A stretch of DNA of 64,000 nt from Caldilineaceae bacterium (GTDB lineage: Bacteria; Chloroflexota; Anaerolineae; Caldilineales; Caldilineaceae), in NCBI GenBank assembly GCA_022842065.1, contig JALHQH010000005.1, positions 124,001 through 188,000 of the forward strand, read 5' to 3'. The notes below the pieces were generated by a model. The model saw only the letters and a list, made by a program, of their open reading frames with translations, was not told the origin of the DNA and searched no databases. Positions 57,423-64,000 of the stretch are shown here, one piece after another. A program made the position numbers and the translations under genes. Every line of letters starts with the position of its first letter. Position 1 is the stretch's first letter.

Positions 57423-57568
57423 CTTTCACTCCATCATTTAATAAATTTGTTGCTTAAGCCCCGCACTGGCTGTTTTCCAACCAAGCGCAGATTATTGTTG
57501 ACGTGCATTAGCATAGCAGCCGAAGCTGACGCCAAGATGACGCGCCACTAAAAGTTTGTTGACACCTA

Positions 57569-57577
57569 TGCTATACT
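57569..57577 (+). promoter_or_regulatory. Candidate extended -10 promoter for the two-component operon
   Basis: TGCTATACT is a perfect extended -10 element (TGN-TATACT) about 170 nt upstream of the response-regulator start. TTGACA lies only 7 nt before it and is too close to be its -35. A long leader with an inverted repeat would follow. Confidence 0.35.
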
Positions 57578-57619
57578 GCCCCGTAGGCGACATATGATAT
57601 GCGACTCATCGCACGCGAC

Positions 57620-57687
57620 AAGGTGACTGTCACTATCCATAATCGTGGACATCGACAAAACATGCTGTGGACAGTGACAGTTACCTT
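57620..57687. promoter_or_regulatory. Inverted repeat, possible operator in the two-component leader
   Basis: AAGGTGACTGTCACTATCCA (57620 onward) pairs with the segment GTGGACAGTGACAGTTACCTT ending at 57687. The repeated motif CTGTCA/TGACAG occurs four times within 80 nt, including CTGTCATCC further on. It could be the site at which the encoded OmpR-type regulator controls its own operon. Confidence 0.4.
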
Positions 57688-57746
57688 GCTGTCATCCAGT
57701 GTCGCTTTTGCTTGAAATGACGTAATTGTTTGATGCGGAGGCAGGA

Positions 57747-58418
57747 ATGACGACGATCTTAGTCGTTGACGATGACCCAAATATTCGCAGCGTGTTAAGC
57801 CGCGGTCTGCGCTTTGAAGGCTATACGGTGCAAGTGGCGGAGGATGGTGCCCAGGCCTTACAGCTCGCGCGCCTGGAAGCACCCGATTTGGTGGTATTGG
57901 ATGTGATGCTGCCAGGGATGGATGGGCTGGAACTGTGCCGGCGTTTGCGCCAGGGGTTGGCCGCGCCCATCCTAATGTTAACCGCGCGCGACGCCGTGCC
58001 TGATCGTATTGCCGGCTTGGATAGTGGGGCCGATGATTATCTGGTCAAGCCTTTTGATTTTGATGAGCTATTGGCACGCATCCGCGCCCTCTTACGCCGG
58101 GTTCAACCCCAAGCGGAAGAAGAAGTGCTCACCTTTGCCGATCTACGCCTGAACCTGGCCACACGCGAAGTCTTTCGGGGGGACCGCACGCTTGATCTGA
58201 CCACGCGCGAATTTGAATTGCTGCTGCTCTTTCTGCGTCACCCCCGCCGTGTGCTAAGCCGTGACCAGATTCTCGATCACGTGTGGGGTACGATCTATGT
58301 AGAGAGCAACGCGATTGAAGTGCATGTTGGTCGGCTGCGTGAGAAATTAGAAGCCGCCGGCGAACCACGGTTGATCCAAACGCTGCGTGGGGCTGGTTAT
58401 GCGTTGCGCGAAGGCTAA
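57747..58418 (+). CDS. OmpR/PhoB-family response regulator
   Basis: The protein has 223 residues. The receiver domain shows VVDDDPN (acidic pocket), the phosphorylated Asp at about 52 in [12 protein letters not shown], and LVKPFDF (Lys at about 102). The C-terminal winged helix has [22 protein letters not shown] and the recognition region [16 protein letters not shown]. It controls transcription in response to the kinase encoded next. ATG 57747 was chosen because GGAGGCAGG precedes it; a longer TTG start at 57726 is less likely. It ends 14 nt before the kinase start. Confidence 0.9.
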   Translation: MTTILVVDDDPNIRSVLSRGLRFEGYTVQVAEDGAQALQLARLEAPDLVVLDVMLPGMDGLELCRRLRQGLAAPILMLTARDAVPDRIAGLDSGADDYLVKPFDFDELLARIRALLRRVQPQAEEEVLTFADLRLNLATREVFRGDRTLDLTTREFELLLLFLRHPRRVLSRDQILDHVWGTIYVESNAIEVHVGRLREKLEAAGEPRLIQTLRGAGYALREG

Positions 58419-58432
58419 GGGTGGCTGCCACA

Positions 58433-59833
58433 ATGTCGTTACGTCTCCGTTTAACGTTGCTCACTGGTCTGTTAACCGGTCTTACCCTTGCGCTCTTTGC
58501 CCTGGTCTTCTATCTTTTCCTGCAACAGAGCCTGCTGGCCGAGATCGATAACCAACTGCAAGAGCGCGCAACCCTCGTGATCCGGCGGCTGGCTACGGCT
58601 GGTGAACAGGCCGCCGCCGCCGACTTGCTCGCCCCCTCCCCCTTGGTCGAATTTGCGGCCCCGGGTATCTATGTGGAATTGCTCGGCCCTGATCGTCAGG
58701 TGCGCGCGGTTTCGCCCAATCTGCCCAGCGCGCAACTCCCTTTGCGCTTGGATCTCTTACAGGCTGCTCAAAGCGGTCAGACGGTCATCGATACAGTGAT
58801 TGGCGAGTCCGCTGAAGAGTTGCGCTTGTTAGTGCGACCGGTGGGCTTGACTTCGCAAGCGGGCAATATTTTGCTGGTCGCCGACTCGCTGGAGCCAATG
58901 CAGCGTACGCTGACCCAAGCGCGCACCTTACTTCTGATCTGCGGTGGCGTGGCCTTGCTCTTGGCAGTTGGCAGCGCGGCTTTCTTGACTGCCCGTGCCC
59001 TGTCACCGATTGCACGCCTGACCCGGACCGCGGCCACTGTTGCCGCGACTGGCCATTACCATGAACGGGTGCCCGTCCCGCGCCGCCAGGACGAGGTCGG
59101 CCAATTGGCCACCACCCTCAACGAGTTGATCGCCACGGTTGAGCGCACTTTAACCCAACAGCGCCAATTTGTTGCCGATACCTCCCACGAATTGCGTTCC
59201 CCGCTGACCGTTGTGTTGGCCAATCTCAATCTGTTGCGTTGGGATCTGACGGCTGATGAGCGTGCCCTTTCGCTGACAGAAGCCACCGCGGAAGCGCAGC
59301 GAATGCGGCGGCTGGTCAATGATCTGCTGCTGCTGGCCCAAGGCGATGTCAGCCAATCAATTGCCCATATTCCCGTACACCTGGACGAGCTGATCGAGCA
59401 GAGTGTCGCGACCGCGGCACGCCAGGCTCCTGACCATCAACTCACGGCCAGGATCGAAGCCCCGGCGCTGATCAATGGCGACCCGGAACGGCTGACGCAG
59501 TTGTTGCGCAACCTGCTCGAAAATGCCACCAACCATACCCCACCCGGTACCGCGATTGAAGTTCGATTGCGTCGCTCGGATGGGGTGGCGCAGATTGCCG
59601 TGGCCGACAATGGCCCCGGCATCCCTGCCGAGCATCTGCCCCATCTCTGGAACCGCTTTTACCGGGGCGATAAGGCCCGTTCGCGGGCCTCCGGTGGCGC
59701 GGGACTGGGCTTGGCGATTGTCAAATATATTGCCGAAGCGCATGGTGGTCGCGTTGCCATCAGCAGTGAAGCGGGGCAAGGGGCAACCTTTACCATTACC
59801 CTGCCGGTGCTGCCGAATGCGCTACCCACTTAA
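58433..59833 (+). CDS. Sensor histidine kinase (HAMP-containing)
   Basis: The protein has about 466 residues. The first membrane helix (about residues 6-32) is followed by a 125-residue sensor loop. A second helix (about 162-186) leads into HAMP (about 187-240). The H box is DTSHELRSPL with the phosphorylated His at about 252. Then come the N box LLENATNHTPP, G1 VADNGPGIPAEHLP and G2 GGAGLGLAIVKY. It is the partner of the preceding response regulator, as in MprAB/CutRS-type envelope-stress systems; the signal is unknown. ATG 58433 is favoured, with GTG 58421 as the alternative. Confidence 0.9.
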   Translation: MSLRLRLTLLTGLLTGLTLALFALVFYLFLQQSLLAEIDNQLQERATLVIRRLATAGEQAAAADLLAPSPLVEFAAPGIYVELLGPDRQVRAVSPNLPSAQLPLRLDLLQAAQSGQTVIDTVIGESAEELRLLVRPVGLTSQAGNILLVADSLEPMQRTLTQARTLLLICGGVALLLAVGSAAFLTARALSPIARLTRTAATVAATGHYHERVPVPRRQDEVGQLATTLNELIATVERTLTQQRQFVADTSHELRSPLTVVLANLNLLRWDLTADERALSLTEATAEAQRMRRLVNDLLLLAQGDVSQSIAHIPVHLDELIEQSVATAARQAPDHQLTARIEAPALINGDPERLTQLLRNLLENATNHTPPGTAIEVRLRRSDGVAQIAVADNGPGIPAEHLPHLWNRFYRGDKARSRASGGAGLGLAIVKYIAEAHGGRVAISSEAGQGATFTITLPVLPNALPT

Positions 59834-59920
59834 TCATCCCCGCCGCAACATGTAGACAGATGAAGATATCGCATAAAAGGGTTGCACCACGCCGGTGGGT
59901 GAGAAAGTTCAGGAGAAGCG

Positions 59921-61147
59921 GTGGCAGAGATAACAAACAATGCCCCATCTGCAAAGATTGGCTGGCGGTTACAAGATCACTTTGATCTCAACCTGATCGG
60001 CGCGACACATGGCCTGAGTGATGGCTATGCCAAACTCTTGGTGCCGGTGCTCGCGTTAATCGTGGCCGATCTGGGTTTGTCGCTCTTTGAAGCGGGCCTG
60101 TTGTTGAGTAGCTTTACCCTGGCCGAGTTCCTCTTTCTCTATCCCCTTTCCACGCTGGCCGATCATAGTGGCAACAAGAAGCTGATCTTGCTTGCAGGAA
60201 TGGGCTTCGCAACCCTGGCCTTTATCGCCATGTACTGGACCACTACCTTCTGGGGTTTGCTCGGTTTGGCCTTTTTGGCGGGCGCGGGTAATGCCGTCTA
60301 TCACCCGTGTGGCACGGCCTTAACGGCGCTGCGTTTTGCCCACCGGCGCGCCTTCGCCATTTCGTATCATGGCATGTGGGGCAATATTGGTGTAAGTGTG
60401 GTGCCGGTGCTGCAAGCCGCCGTGGCCGCAGTCGCTGGCTGGCGCGTTGCAATTGCGCTCTGCGCTCTGCCGGCGCTGCTCTTGTTACCGCTGGTGGGGG
60501 TGCGCTTTCCCAGCGGGGTGACCGCTGCCACCAAAGCGCAGACTGCGACGCTGCTCACCAATGTCAAAACCCTTTCTGGGCGGGTGTTACAGAACCGCAA
60601 TGTTGTCTTGCTGGGTTTTACCTACGCGCTCAATGGCATCTCGACCAAGGGGCTGACTGGCTTTTTGCCCCTGCTGGCCGTCAGCAAATTTGGGCTGGAC
60701 ACCACAGCCATTGGTATTGCATTGACCTGCTATTTTGCGGCCGGGGTGGTGGCTAAACCCTTGATGGGTTATCTCTATGATCGTTGGGGCGCGCGGCTGG
60801 CGCTCTTTACCCCGCTCTTACTCACTGGCCTTCTGACCCTGGCCCTGGGCTTCACCCCGTGGGCTGCCACCGTGATTGCCCTGGCCACCATTGTCGGTGT
60901 CTTCAGCCCAATCAGCCCGATCATCCTCACCGCGGCGGCGGATGTGGCGGATGACACGGTCTTGGCCTCGTCGATTGGTTTTATTTACACCCTCTATGGG
61001 CTGGGTTTCCTCTCCCCGCTAATCGGCGGCTGGCTGGCCGATCACTTTCAGCTAGAGGCGAGTTATCTCTTCTTTGCGCTGGCGGCTTGGGGTGGGGCGA
61101 TCATCTCGACTTGGCTGCCGGGGCGGGTGTCAACCCGCGCTGCTTAG
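59921..61147 (+). CDS. Major facilitator superfamily transporter
   Basis: The protein has 408 residues and about twelve membrane helices. The cytoplasmic loop 2-3 motif is STLADHSGNKKLI, close to the MFS signature D-R-x-G-x-R/K. AGNAVYHPCGTALTAL and GYLYDRWGARLALF resemble fosmidomycin-resistance-type (Fsr) and related efflux carriers, but the substrate is not determinable. The start is a GTG at 59921, with AGGAG 6 nt upstream. It follows the two-component genes and might be regulated by them. Confidence 0.8.
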   Translation: MAEITNNAPSAKIGWRLQDHFDLNLIGATHGLSDGYAKLLVPVLALIVADLGLSLFEAGLLLSSFTLAEFLFLYPLSTLADHSGNKKLILLAGMGFATLAFIAMYWTTTFWGLLGLAFLAGAGNAVYHPCGTALTALRFAHRRAFAISYHGMWGNIGVSVVPVLQAAVAAVAGWRVAIALCALPALLLLPLVGVRFPSGVTAATKAQTATLLTNVKTLSGRVLQNRNVVLLGFTYALNGISTKGLTGFLPLLAVSKFGLDTTAIGIALTCYFAAGVVAKPLMGYLYDRWGARLALFTPLLLTGLLTLALGFTPWAATVIALATIVGVFSPISPIILTAAADVADDTVLASSIGFIYTLYGLGFLSPLIGGWLADHFQLEASYLFFALAAWGGAIISTWLPGRVSTRAA

Positions 61148-61257
61148 CTGTGCCGGGCTTCCGCAAAAACGTCAGATTGTTTTGTTCAAACGTGGGCACC
61201 AACACCGCTCGATCCATTATTTCATCACCTTTTTTGTTTACCTTTGAAACATCAACC

Positions 61258-61386
61258 TCATGCGTGTAGCGTAACCACGATTCGTTGTTCACCGATCACA
61301 ATTTGATTGTTTTGTACGTACAAATCTGTGTCCGTACGACTCGGTAAGGATAGAACTAACTCCCCATTGACAATGCGCCCTTCCAC
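61258..61386 (-). CDS. Small C-terminal ORF, probably joined to the upstream ORF by a -1 frameshift
   Basis: This frame encodes KTFEVEGRIVNGELVLSL...VQNNQIVIGEQRIVVTLHA. If read alone, it would begin at the GTG at 61386, just after the stop of the preceding ORF, and give 42 residues. If the ribosome slips -1 on the A-run (61395-61402), it fuses in frame to the upstream 53-residue ORF, giving about 96 residues. The fused protein looks more natural: a helical N-terminus and a beta-rich C-terminus. Function unknown. Confidence 0.45.
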   Translation of the reverse strand: MEGRIVNGELVLSLPSRTDTDLYVQNNQIVIGEQRIVVTLHA

Positions 61387-61387
61387 T

Positions 61388-61549
61388 TCAAACGTTTTTT
61401 TTGACCCGCCGCGCCATTTTTTCAAAGAGGAGGGTAAAAAAAGTGCTGGCTGGCATCTCTTCACTCTGATGAGAAGATCGATCAATATAATTGTTTAGCA
61501 ATTGGTCGAGGTCATCATAACTCATCTCAGTCAACAATTTTTCACTCAT
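61388..61549 (-). CDS. Small helical protein (53 aa), possible 5' part of a frameshifted gene
   Basis: The ORF encodes MSEKLLTEMSYDDLDQLLN...MARRVKKNV. ATG 61549 overlaps the stop of the upstream gene by 8 nt, and GGAGTATCC is the ribosome-binding site. It ends soon after the slippery sequence A-AAA-AAC (in frame as AAA AAA AAC). No family was recognised. Either it is the short product of a programmed frameshift pair, or the A-run has lost or gained a base by mutation or sequencing error. Confidence 0.5.
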   Translation of the reverse strand: MSEKLLTEMSYDDLDQLLNNYIDRSSHQSEEMPASTFFTLLFEKMARRVKKNV

Positions 61550-61871
61550 TGGATACTCCTTCTTCCGCTTGGGTTCGTCGCACCATTGTTTTCCATGTTC
61601 CGTAGTCAATCACAATCAGAATGGTGCCTGCTTGTTCTAATTGTACGGGCTGGGGCAGCAAATTCAAAACATTGTTGAGATTGCCTGGCGTTGGTATTTG
61701 CCCACCGATCCTGGCCCAGGCCAAGTGTTTTTGGAAAACAACTAATGTCTTGGCGTGCCCCTTTTCGTAGAGCCTAGTAATGTAAAAGTCATTGCTCAAT
61801 GGATCATCGGCTTGCTCTTGTAGAAAATAGGTGGCCGTCTTGATATCCCCTAACAAATCTAGCACGATCAA
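61542..61871 (-). CDS. Hypothetical protein of the small-gene operon (109 aa)
   Basis: The ORF encodes about 109 residues, starting at TTG 61871 (overlapping the upstream stop as TTGA) or at GTG 61865. Its stop overlaps the next gene by 8 nt. Sequence such as DLLGDIKTATYFLQEQADDP and YEKGHAKTLVVFQKHLAWARIG suggests a compact alpha/beta protein. I recognise no family. The tight overlaps are the main evidence that it is real. Confidence 0.5.
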   Translation of the reverse strand: MIVLDLLGDIKTATYFLQEQADDPLSNDFYITRLYEKGHAKTLVVFQKHLAWARIGGQIPTPGNLNNVLNLLPQPVQLEQAGTILIVIDYGTWKTMVRRTQAEEGVSNE

Positions 61872-62089
61872 ATCGGCTTGCGAGTAACGTTCGCTTCGAC
61901 AAAAGCTTGATCGATATGGCGATTATACAATTGGCGAAAGGTAAAGCGCTCCCCTGTAATTTCTACTTCAGATTGGTCAAGATAGTTGATTGCTTCATAT
62001 AGTAATCGCCACTGATCGGTGGTAAGTTTGCGGTCATCTTGTAAATAAAGCGTGAGGGCCCGCTCATGCTCTTTATTGAATCCCGGCAC
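61868..62089 (-). CDS. Hypothetical protein of the small-gene operon (73 aa)
   Basis: The ORF encodes about 73 residues from a GTG at 62089 (VPGFNKEHERALTLYLQ, DQWRLLYEAINYLDQSEVEITGERFTF). The upstream frame is closed by TAA about 24 nt earlier. A strong AGGAGG lies further upstream, but in register with a different short frame starting TTG (about 62117), so the true 5' end is uncertain and a frameshift near the N-terminus is possible. It overlaps the next gene by 4 nt. No family recognised. Confidence 0.45.
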   Translation of the reverse strand: MPGFNKEHERALTLYLQDDRKLTTDQWRLLYEAINYLDQSEVEITGERFTFRQLYNRHIDQAFVEANVTRKPI

Positions 62090-62829
62090 GAGAGGAAGTG
62101 CGGTTGGAGAGGGTTACTCAACGCGTTCCTCCTGATCGAGCATGTTCATGCGGGCGTTCATCTTCAGGCCAAGCCGCAATGCCGCTATTTTTAGATTTGA
62201 CTTTCTCTTGCACAATCACGACCAATTCGTTAGCTGTCACCAATCGACGAAGCTTTATTTTACCAGGTCAGTTAACTTATTGCTGAACAGCGCAATGCGC
62301 AGTGGACTATTTCTCTGCACCTCACCCTAGACTCAATATTGTAACCGCCAACGAGCATCAAGTTTCGGCCCGTTACACCGCACATTGTGTTAAATCCTTG
62401 TGCAACTACTCGAAAAAATTAGGAAGCATTGGGGCAGTGAGACGCATTGTCATTCCTGAAAATAAATGGAATCACTTGCCGCGTTGTGGTGAACTGGCCA
62501 GGTTGCTAAATGTTCAACTGGTCAATTGACGGGTTTTCCTACGTCAATTTATGGTATACTGTAGGTAGCGGTCGGGCCTAGTGCATGTAACGTTTCATCG
62601 ATACCAAAACAAAGTACCAATCGCTGCCTCACGCTAACCCTTGGCCCCTCTTCGCCCAACCCATTACGCTTACGGTCCAGCCGGCTGGCTAACTGCATAC
62701 CATTTTGTCTTCAATCGCCTTTGGACAAGGCACCTATGCGAGCCGCGCGCTTTGCTGTCGGACATGCAAAATGCGTAGTGCTATACGCTGGTCCTCATTC
62801 AGCGCAAAGTATAAAAAGGAGTTAATTAT
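62090..62829. other. Intergenic region, no convincing gene
   Basis: This 740-nt divergent space holds only short ORFs (62098-62286, 62302-62529) without recognisable features. An extended -10-like element TGGTATACT lies at 62552-62560 and could serve the secreted-protein gene through a long leader. AAAAGGAG (62815-62822) is the ribosome-binding site of that gene. An AGGAGG near 62130 on the minus strand belongs to the small-gene operon. Confidence 0.5.
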
Positions 62830-64000
62830 ATGTGCAAAAAACTTGTAAATGTGCTGGTTCTGCTTGTGTTGTGGAGTAGCGTCATGCCCGCTGCAACCAG
62901 CACTGCGGCAACGGTTGCCCAACCGCCACCAACGAATCTACTCGTCAATGGTGGGTTTGAGCAGGGCTCCTATGACCCTACGGTTGCGCCTACTGGATGG
63001 TTTAAAGAAGCTTTTGTCGCTGCCACTGCCAACTTCACCTGGGACAACACCGTGGCCCATTCGGGGCGGAAGAGTGTTAAAATTAGCCTGTCACAACTTA
63101 ACGACGCGCGCTGGGTCCAAACCGTCAATTTGCAACCCAATACCGACTACGAATTCTCCGGTTGGGTCAAAACCCAGGGGATTCCCTTTACAAATCAGGT
63201 TGTCGATGCTGGTGCCAATCTGTCGACAAGTGGTGCTTTTCTATTGCCAACCTCCCACGGCATCTATGGTACCAGTGACTGGACCTATGTGAGCCTAAAT
63301 TTCAACTCGGCGGATAAGGTCGGGTTATCCCTCTTCGCTCGGCTTGGCTATTATTCTGGCACCACGGTCGGCACGGCCTGGTTTGATGATCTAAAGCTGG
63401 TGCAGATCAGCCGTACTACTGATCCAAACAGCATGCTTTGGAATGGTAGCTTTGAAGAGGGGGGGTATTTTGCGCCCTTTGCAGCCCCGCATGGTTGGGC
63501 GGAAGATCGACAGGGACAGCGATACTTGACCTGGACCGAGGATACTGCCTACTTTGGGCAGCGAAGTGTGGCGATTGATTGTCCGAACTATTGTGCCAGT
63601 TTGTATTCACAGCTTGTGGCTGTGCAGCCTAACACAAACTACCTGTTATCTGGCTGGATCAAGACCGCGGATGTGAGCCATACCAATGGTCTGGTTGATG
63701 CCGGTGCTAATCTGAACATTGCTGGCCTGTGGACCTATACACAGCCGCTCTTCGGTACCAATGATTGGACCTATGTCAGCCTGCTCTTTAATTCAGGCAA
63801 TCGCACGCTGGTTGATGTGCATGCACGCCTAGGGTACGATTCGGGCGGTTCACGTGGACAAGTCTGGTATGATGGCATTCAATTGCGGCCATTAAGCGCT
63901 AACATGGTCAACAATCCTGATTTTGCACTTGGTGCCAACCCGTGGACTTTCTTTACCAATGGGCAAGGTAGCTTTACGACACCCGTCAAAGCCGGCAGCC
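62830..64000 (+). CDS. Secreted protein with repeated CBM4/9-like domains (runs off the right edge)
   Basis: The ORF is open for 390 codons to the window end. A signal peptide (MCKKLVNVLVLLVLWSS...) is followed by three tandem jelly-roll-like domains at about residues 36-195, 201-355 and from 359 on. Each begins NGGFEQG/NGSFEEG/NNPDFALG and the first two contain NTDYEFSGWVKT or NTNYLLSGWIKT, a shared VDAGANL, TNDWTYVSL or TSDWTYVSL, and W(F/Y)D(D/G). These are CBM_4_9-like carbohydrate-binding modules. Any catalytic domain lies beyond the window. SD AAAAGGAG before ATG 62830 is strong. It resembles the module of the 32293 gene only loosely. Confidence 0.8.
   Translation, partial: MCKKLVNVLVLLVLWSSVMPAATSTAATVAQPPPTNLLVNGGFEQGSYDPTVAPTGWFKEAFVAATANFTWDNTVAHSGRKSVKISLSQLNDARWVQTVNLQPNTDYEFSGWVKTQGIPFTNQVVDAGANLSTSGAFLLPTSHGIYGTSDWTYVSLNFNSADKVGLSLFARLGYYSGTTVGTAWFDDLKLVQISRTTDPNSMLWNGSFEEGGYFAPFAAPHGWAEDRQGQRYLTWTEDTAYFGQRSVAIDCPNYCASLYSQLVAVQPNTNYLLSGWIKTADVSHTNGLVDAGANLNIAGLWTYTQPLFGTNDWTYVSLLFNSGNRTLVDVHARLGYDSGGSRGQVWYDGIQLRPLSANMVNNPDFALGANPWTFFTNGQGSFTTPVKAGS

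Larger units (their letters stand above)
57423..57746. other. Divergent intergenic region
   Basis: The space between htpX (minus) and the two-component genes (plus) contains an inverted repeat (57620-57687) and a candidate extended -10 promoter (57569-57577). No gene was found. Confidence 0.5.

Overview
The window looks like a piece of a moderately GC-rich bacterial chromosome. It is probably from the phylum Chloroflexota (Anaerolineae/Caldilineae-like), possibly a metagenome-derived genome. This is inferred from gene content: Thr-Pro linker lipoproteins, a subtilase ending in SVSWNS repeats, a group 3d HoxEFUYH hydrogenase beside NifJ, several GT-C-like membrane proteins, and single-gene AAA/PD-(D/E)XK and DUF29/DUF1016 families. 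No rRNA, tRNA, CRISPR array or phage genes were found.

Layout. At 1-252 a lipoprotein gene runs off the left edge. At 659-5693 lies a co-directional, mostly overlapping cluster of uncharacterised genes: two small ORFs, a polytopic membrane protein, a zinc-ribbon membrane protein, a second membrane protein and a cytosolic protein. At 5.8-18 kb are a nitroreductase and a surface-glycosylation region: a PF10131-like membrane protein, a DUF2723/TMEM260-like protein, a dolichol-phosphate-mannose-synthase-like GT2, and a 936-residue membrane protein with a C-terminal ILEI/FAM3-like domain. An SDR/DUF2867 protein and a UbiA prenyltransferase are also here. At 18-28 kb are an M20 peptidase, a rhomboid, galactonate dehydratase, an AAA/PD-(D/E)XK protein, DUF423, a beta-propeller lipoprotein overlapping a sulfurtransferase, and an S9 peptidase. 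At 28-34 kb are a secreted subtilase, a 1.3-kb hairpin-rich gap and a secreted protein with a carbohydrate-binding-like module. At 33.9-37.5 kb an HpaI-type aldolase sits beside a double-length altronate/galactarate-dehydratase-like protein, consistent with sugar-acid catabolism, followed by oxyR.

The central block (39.1-52.3 kb) is a run of co-directional redox genes: a CBS-domain protein, a thioredoxin-reductase-like flavoprotein without CxxC, a small HypA-like protein without zinc site, pyruvate:ferredoxin oxidoreductase (nifJ), a dihydroorotate-dehydrogenase-like protein, hoxE-F-U-Y-H and a hydrogenase maturation protease. Pyruvate oxidation would supply reduced ferredoxin, and the Hox enzyme would exchange electrons between H2 and NAD(H), possibly also ferredoxin. 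The peroxide sensor OxyR is encoded just upstream. The right end holds a transsulfuration enzyme, DUF29, a decayed DUF1016 nuclease gene, htpX, a two-component system, an MFS transporter, a minus-strand operon of tiny genes with a possible -1 frameshift, and a partial secreted protein with repeated CBM-like domains.

The most unusual non-genic signal is a set of about ten intergenic hairpins. Each is built from degenerate 7- or 8-nt units on one arm and their reverse complement on the other. Unit sequences differ between most loci but three unit types recur at two loci each, and most elements begin within 0-10 nt of an upstream stop codon. At least two further palindromic repeat families are dispersed through the window.
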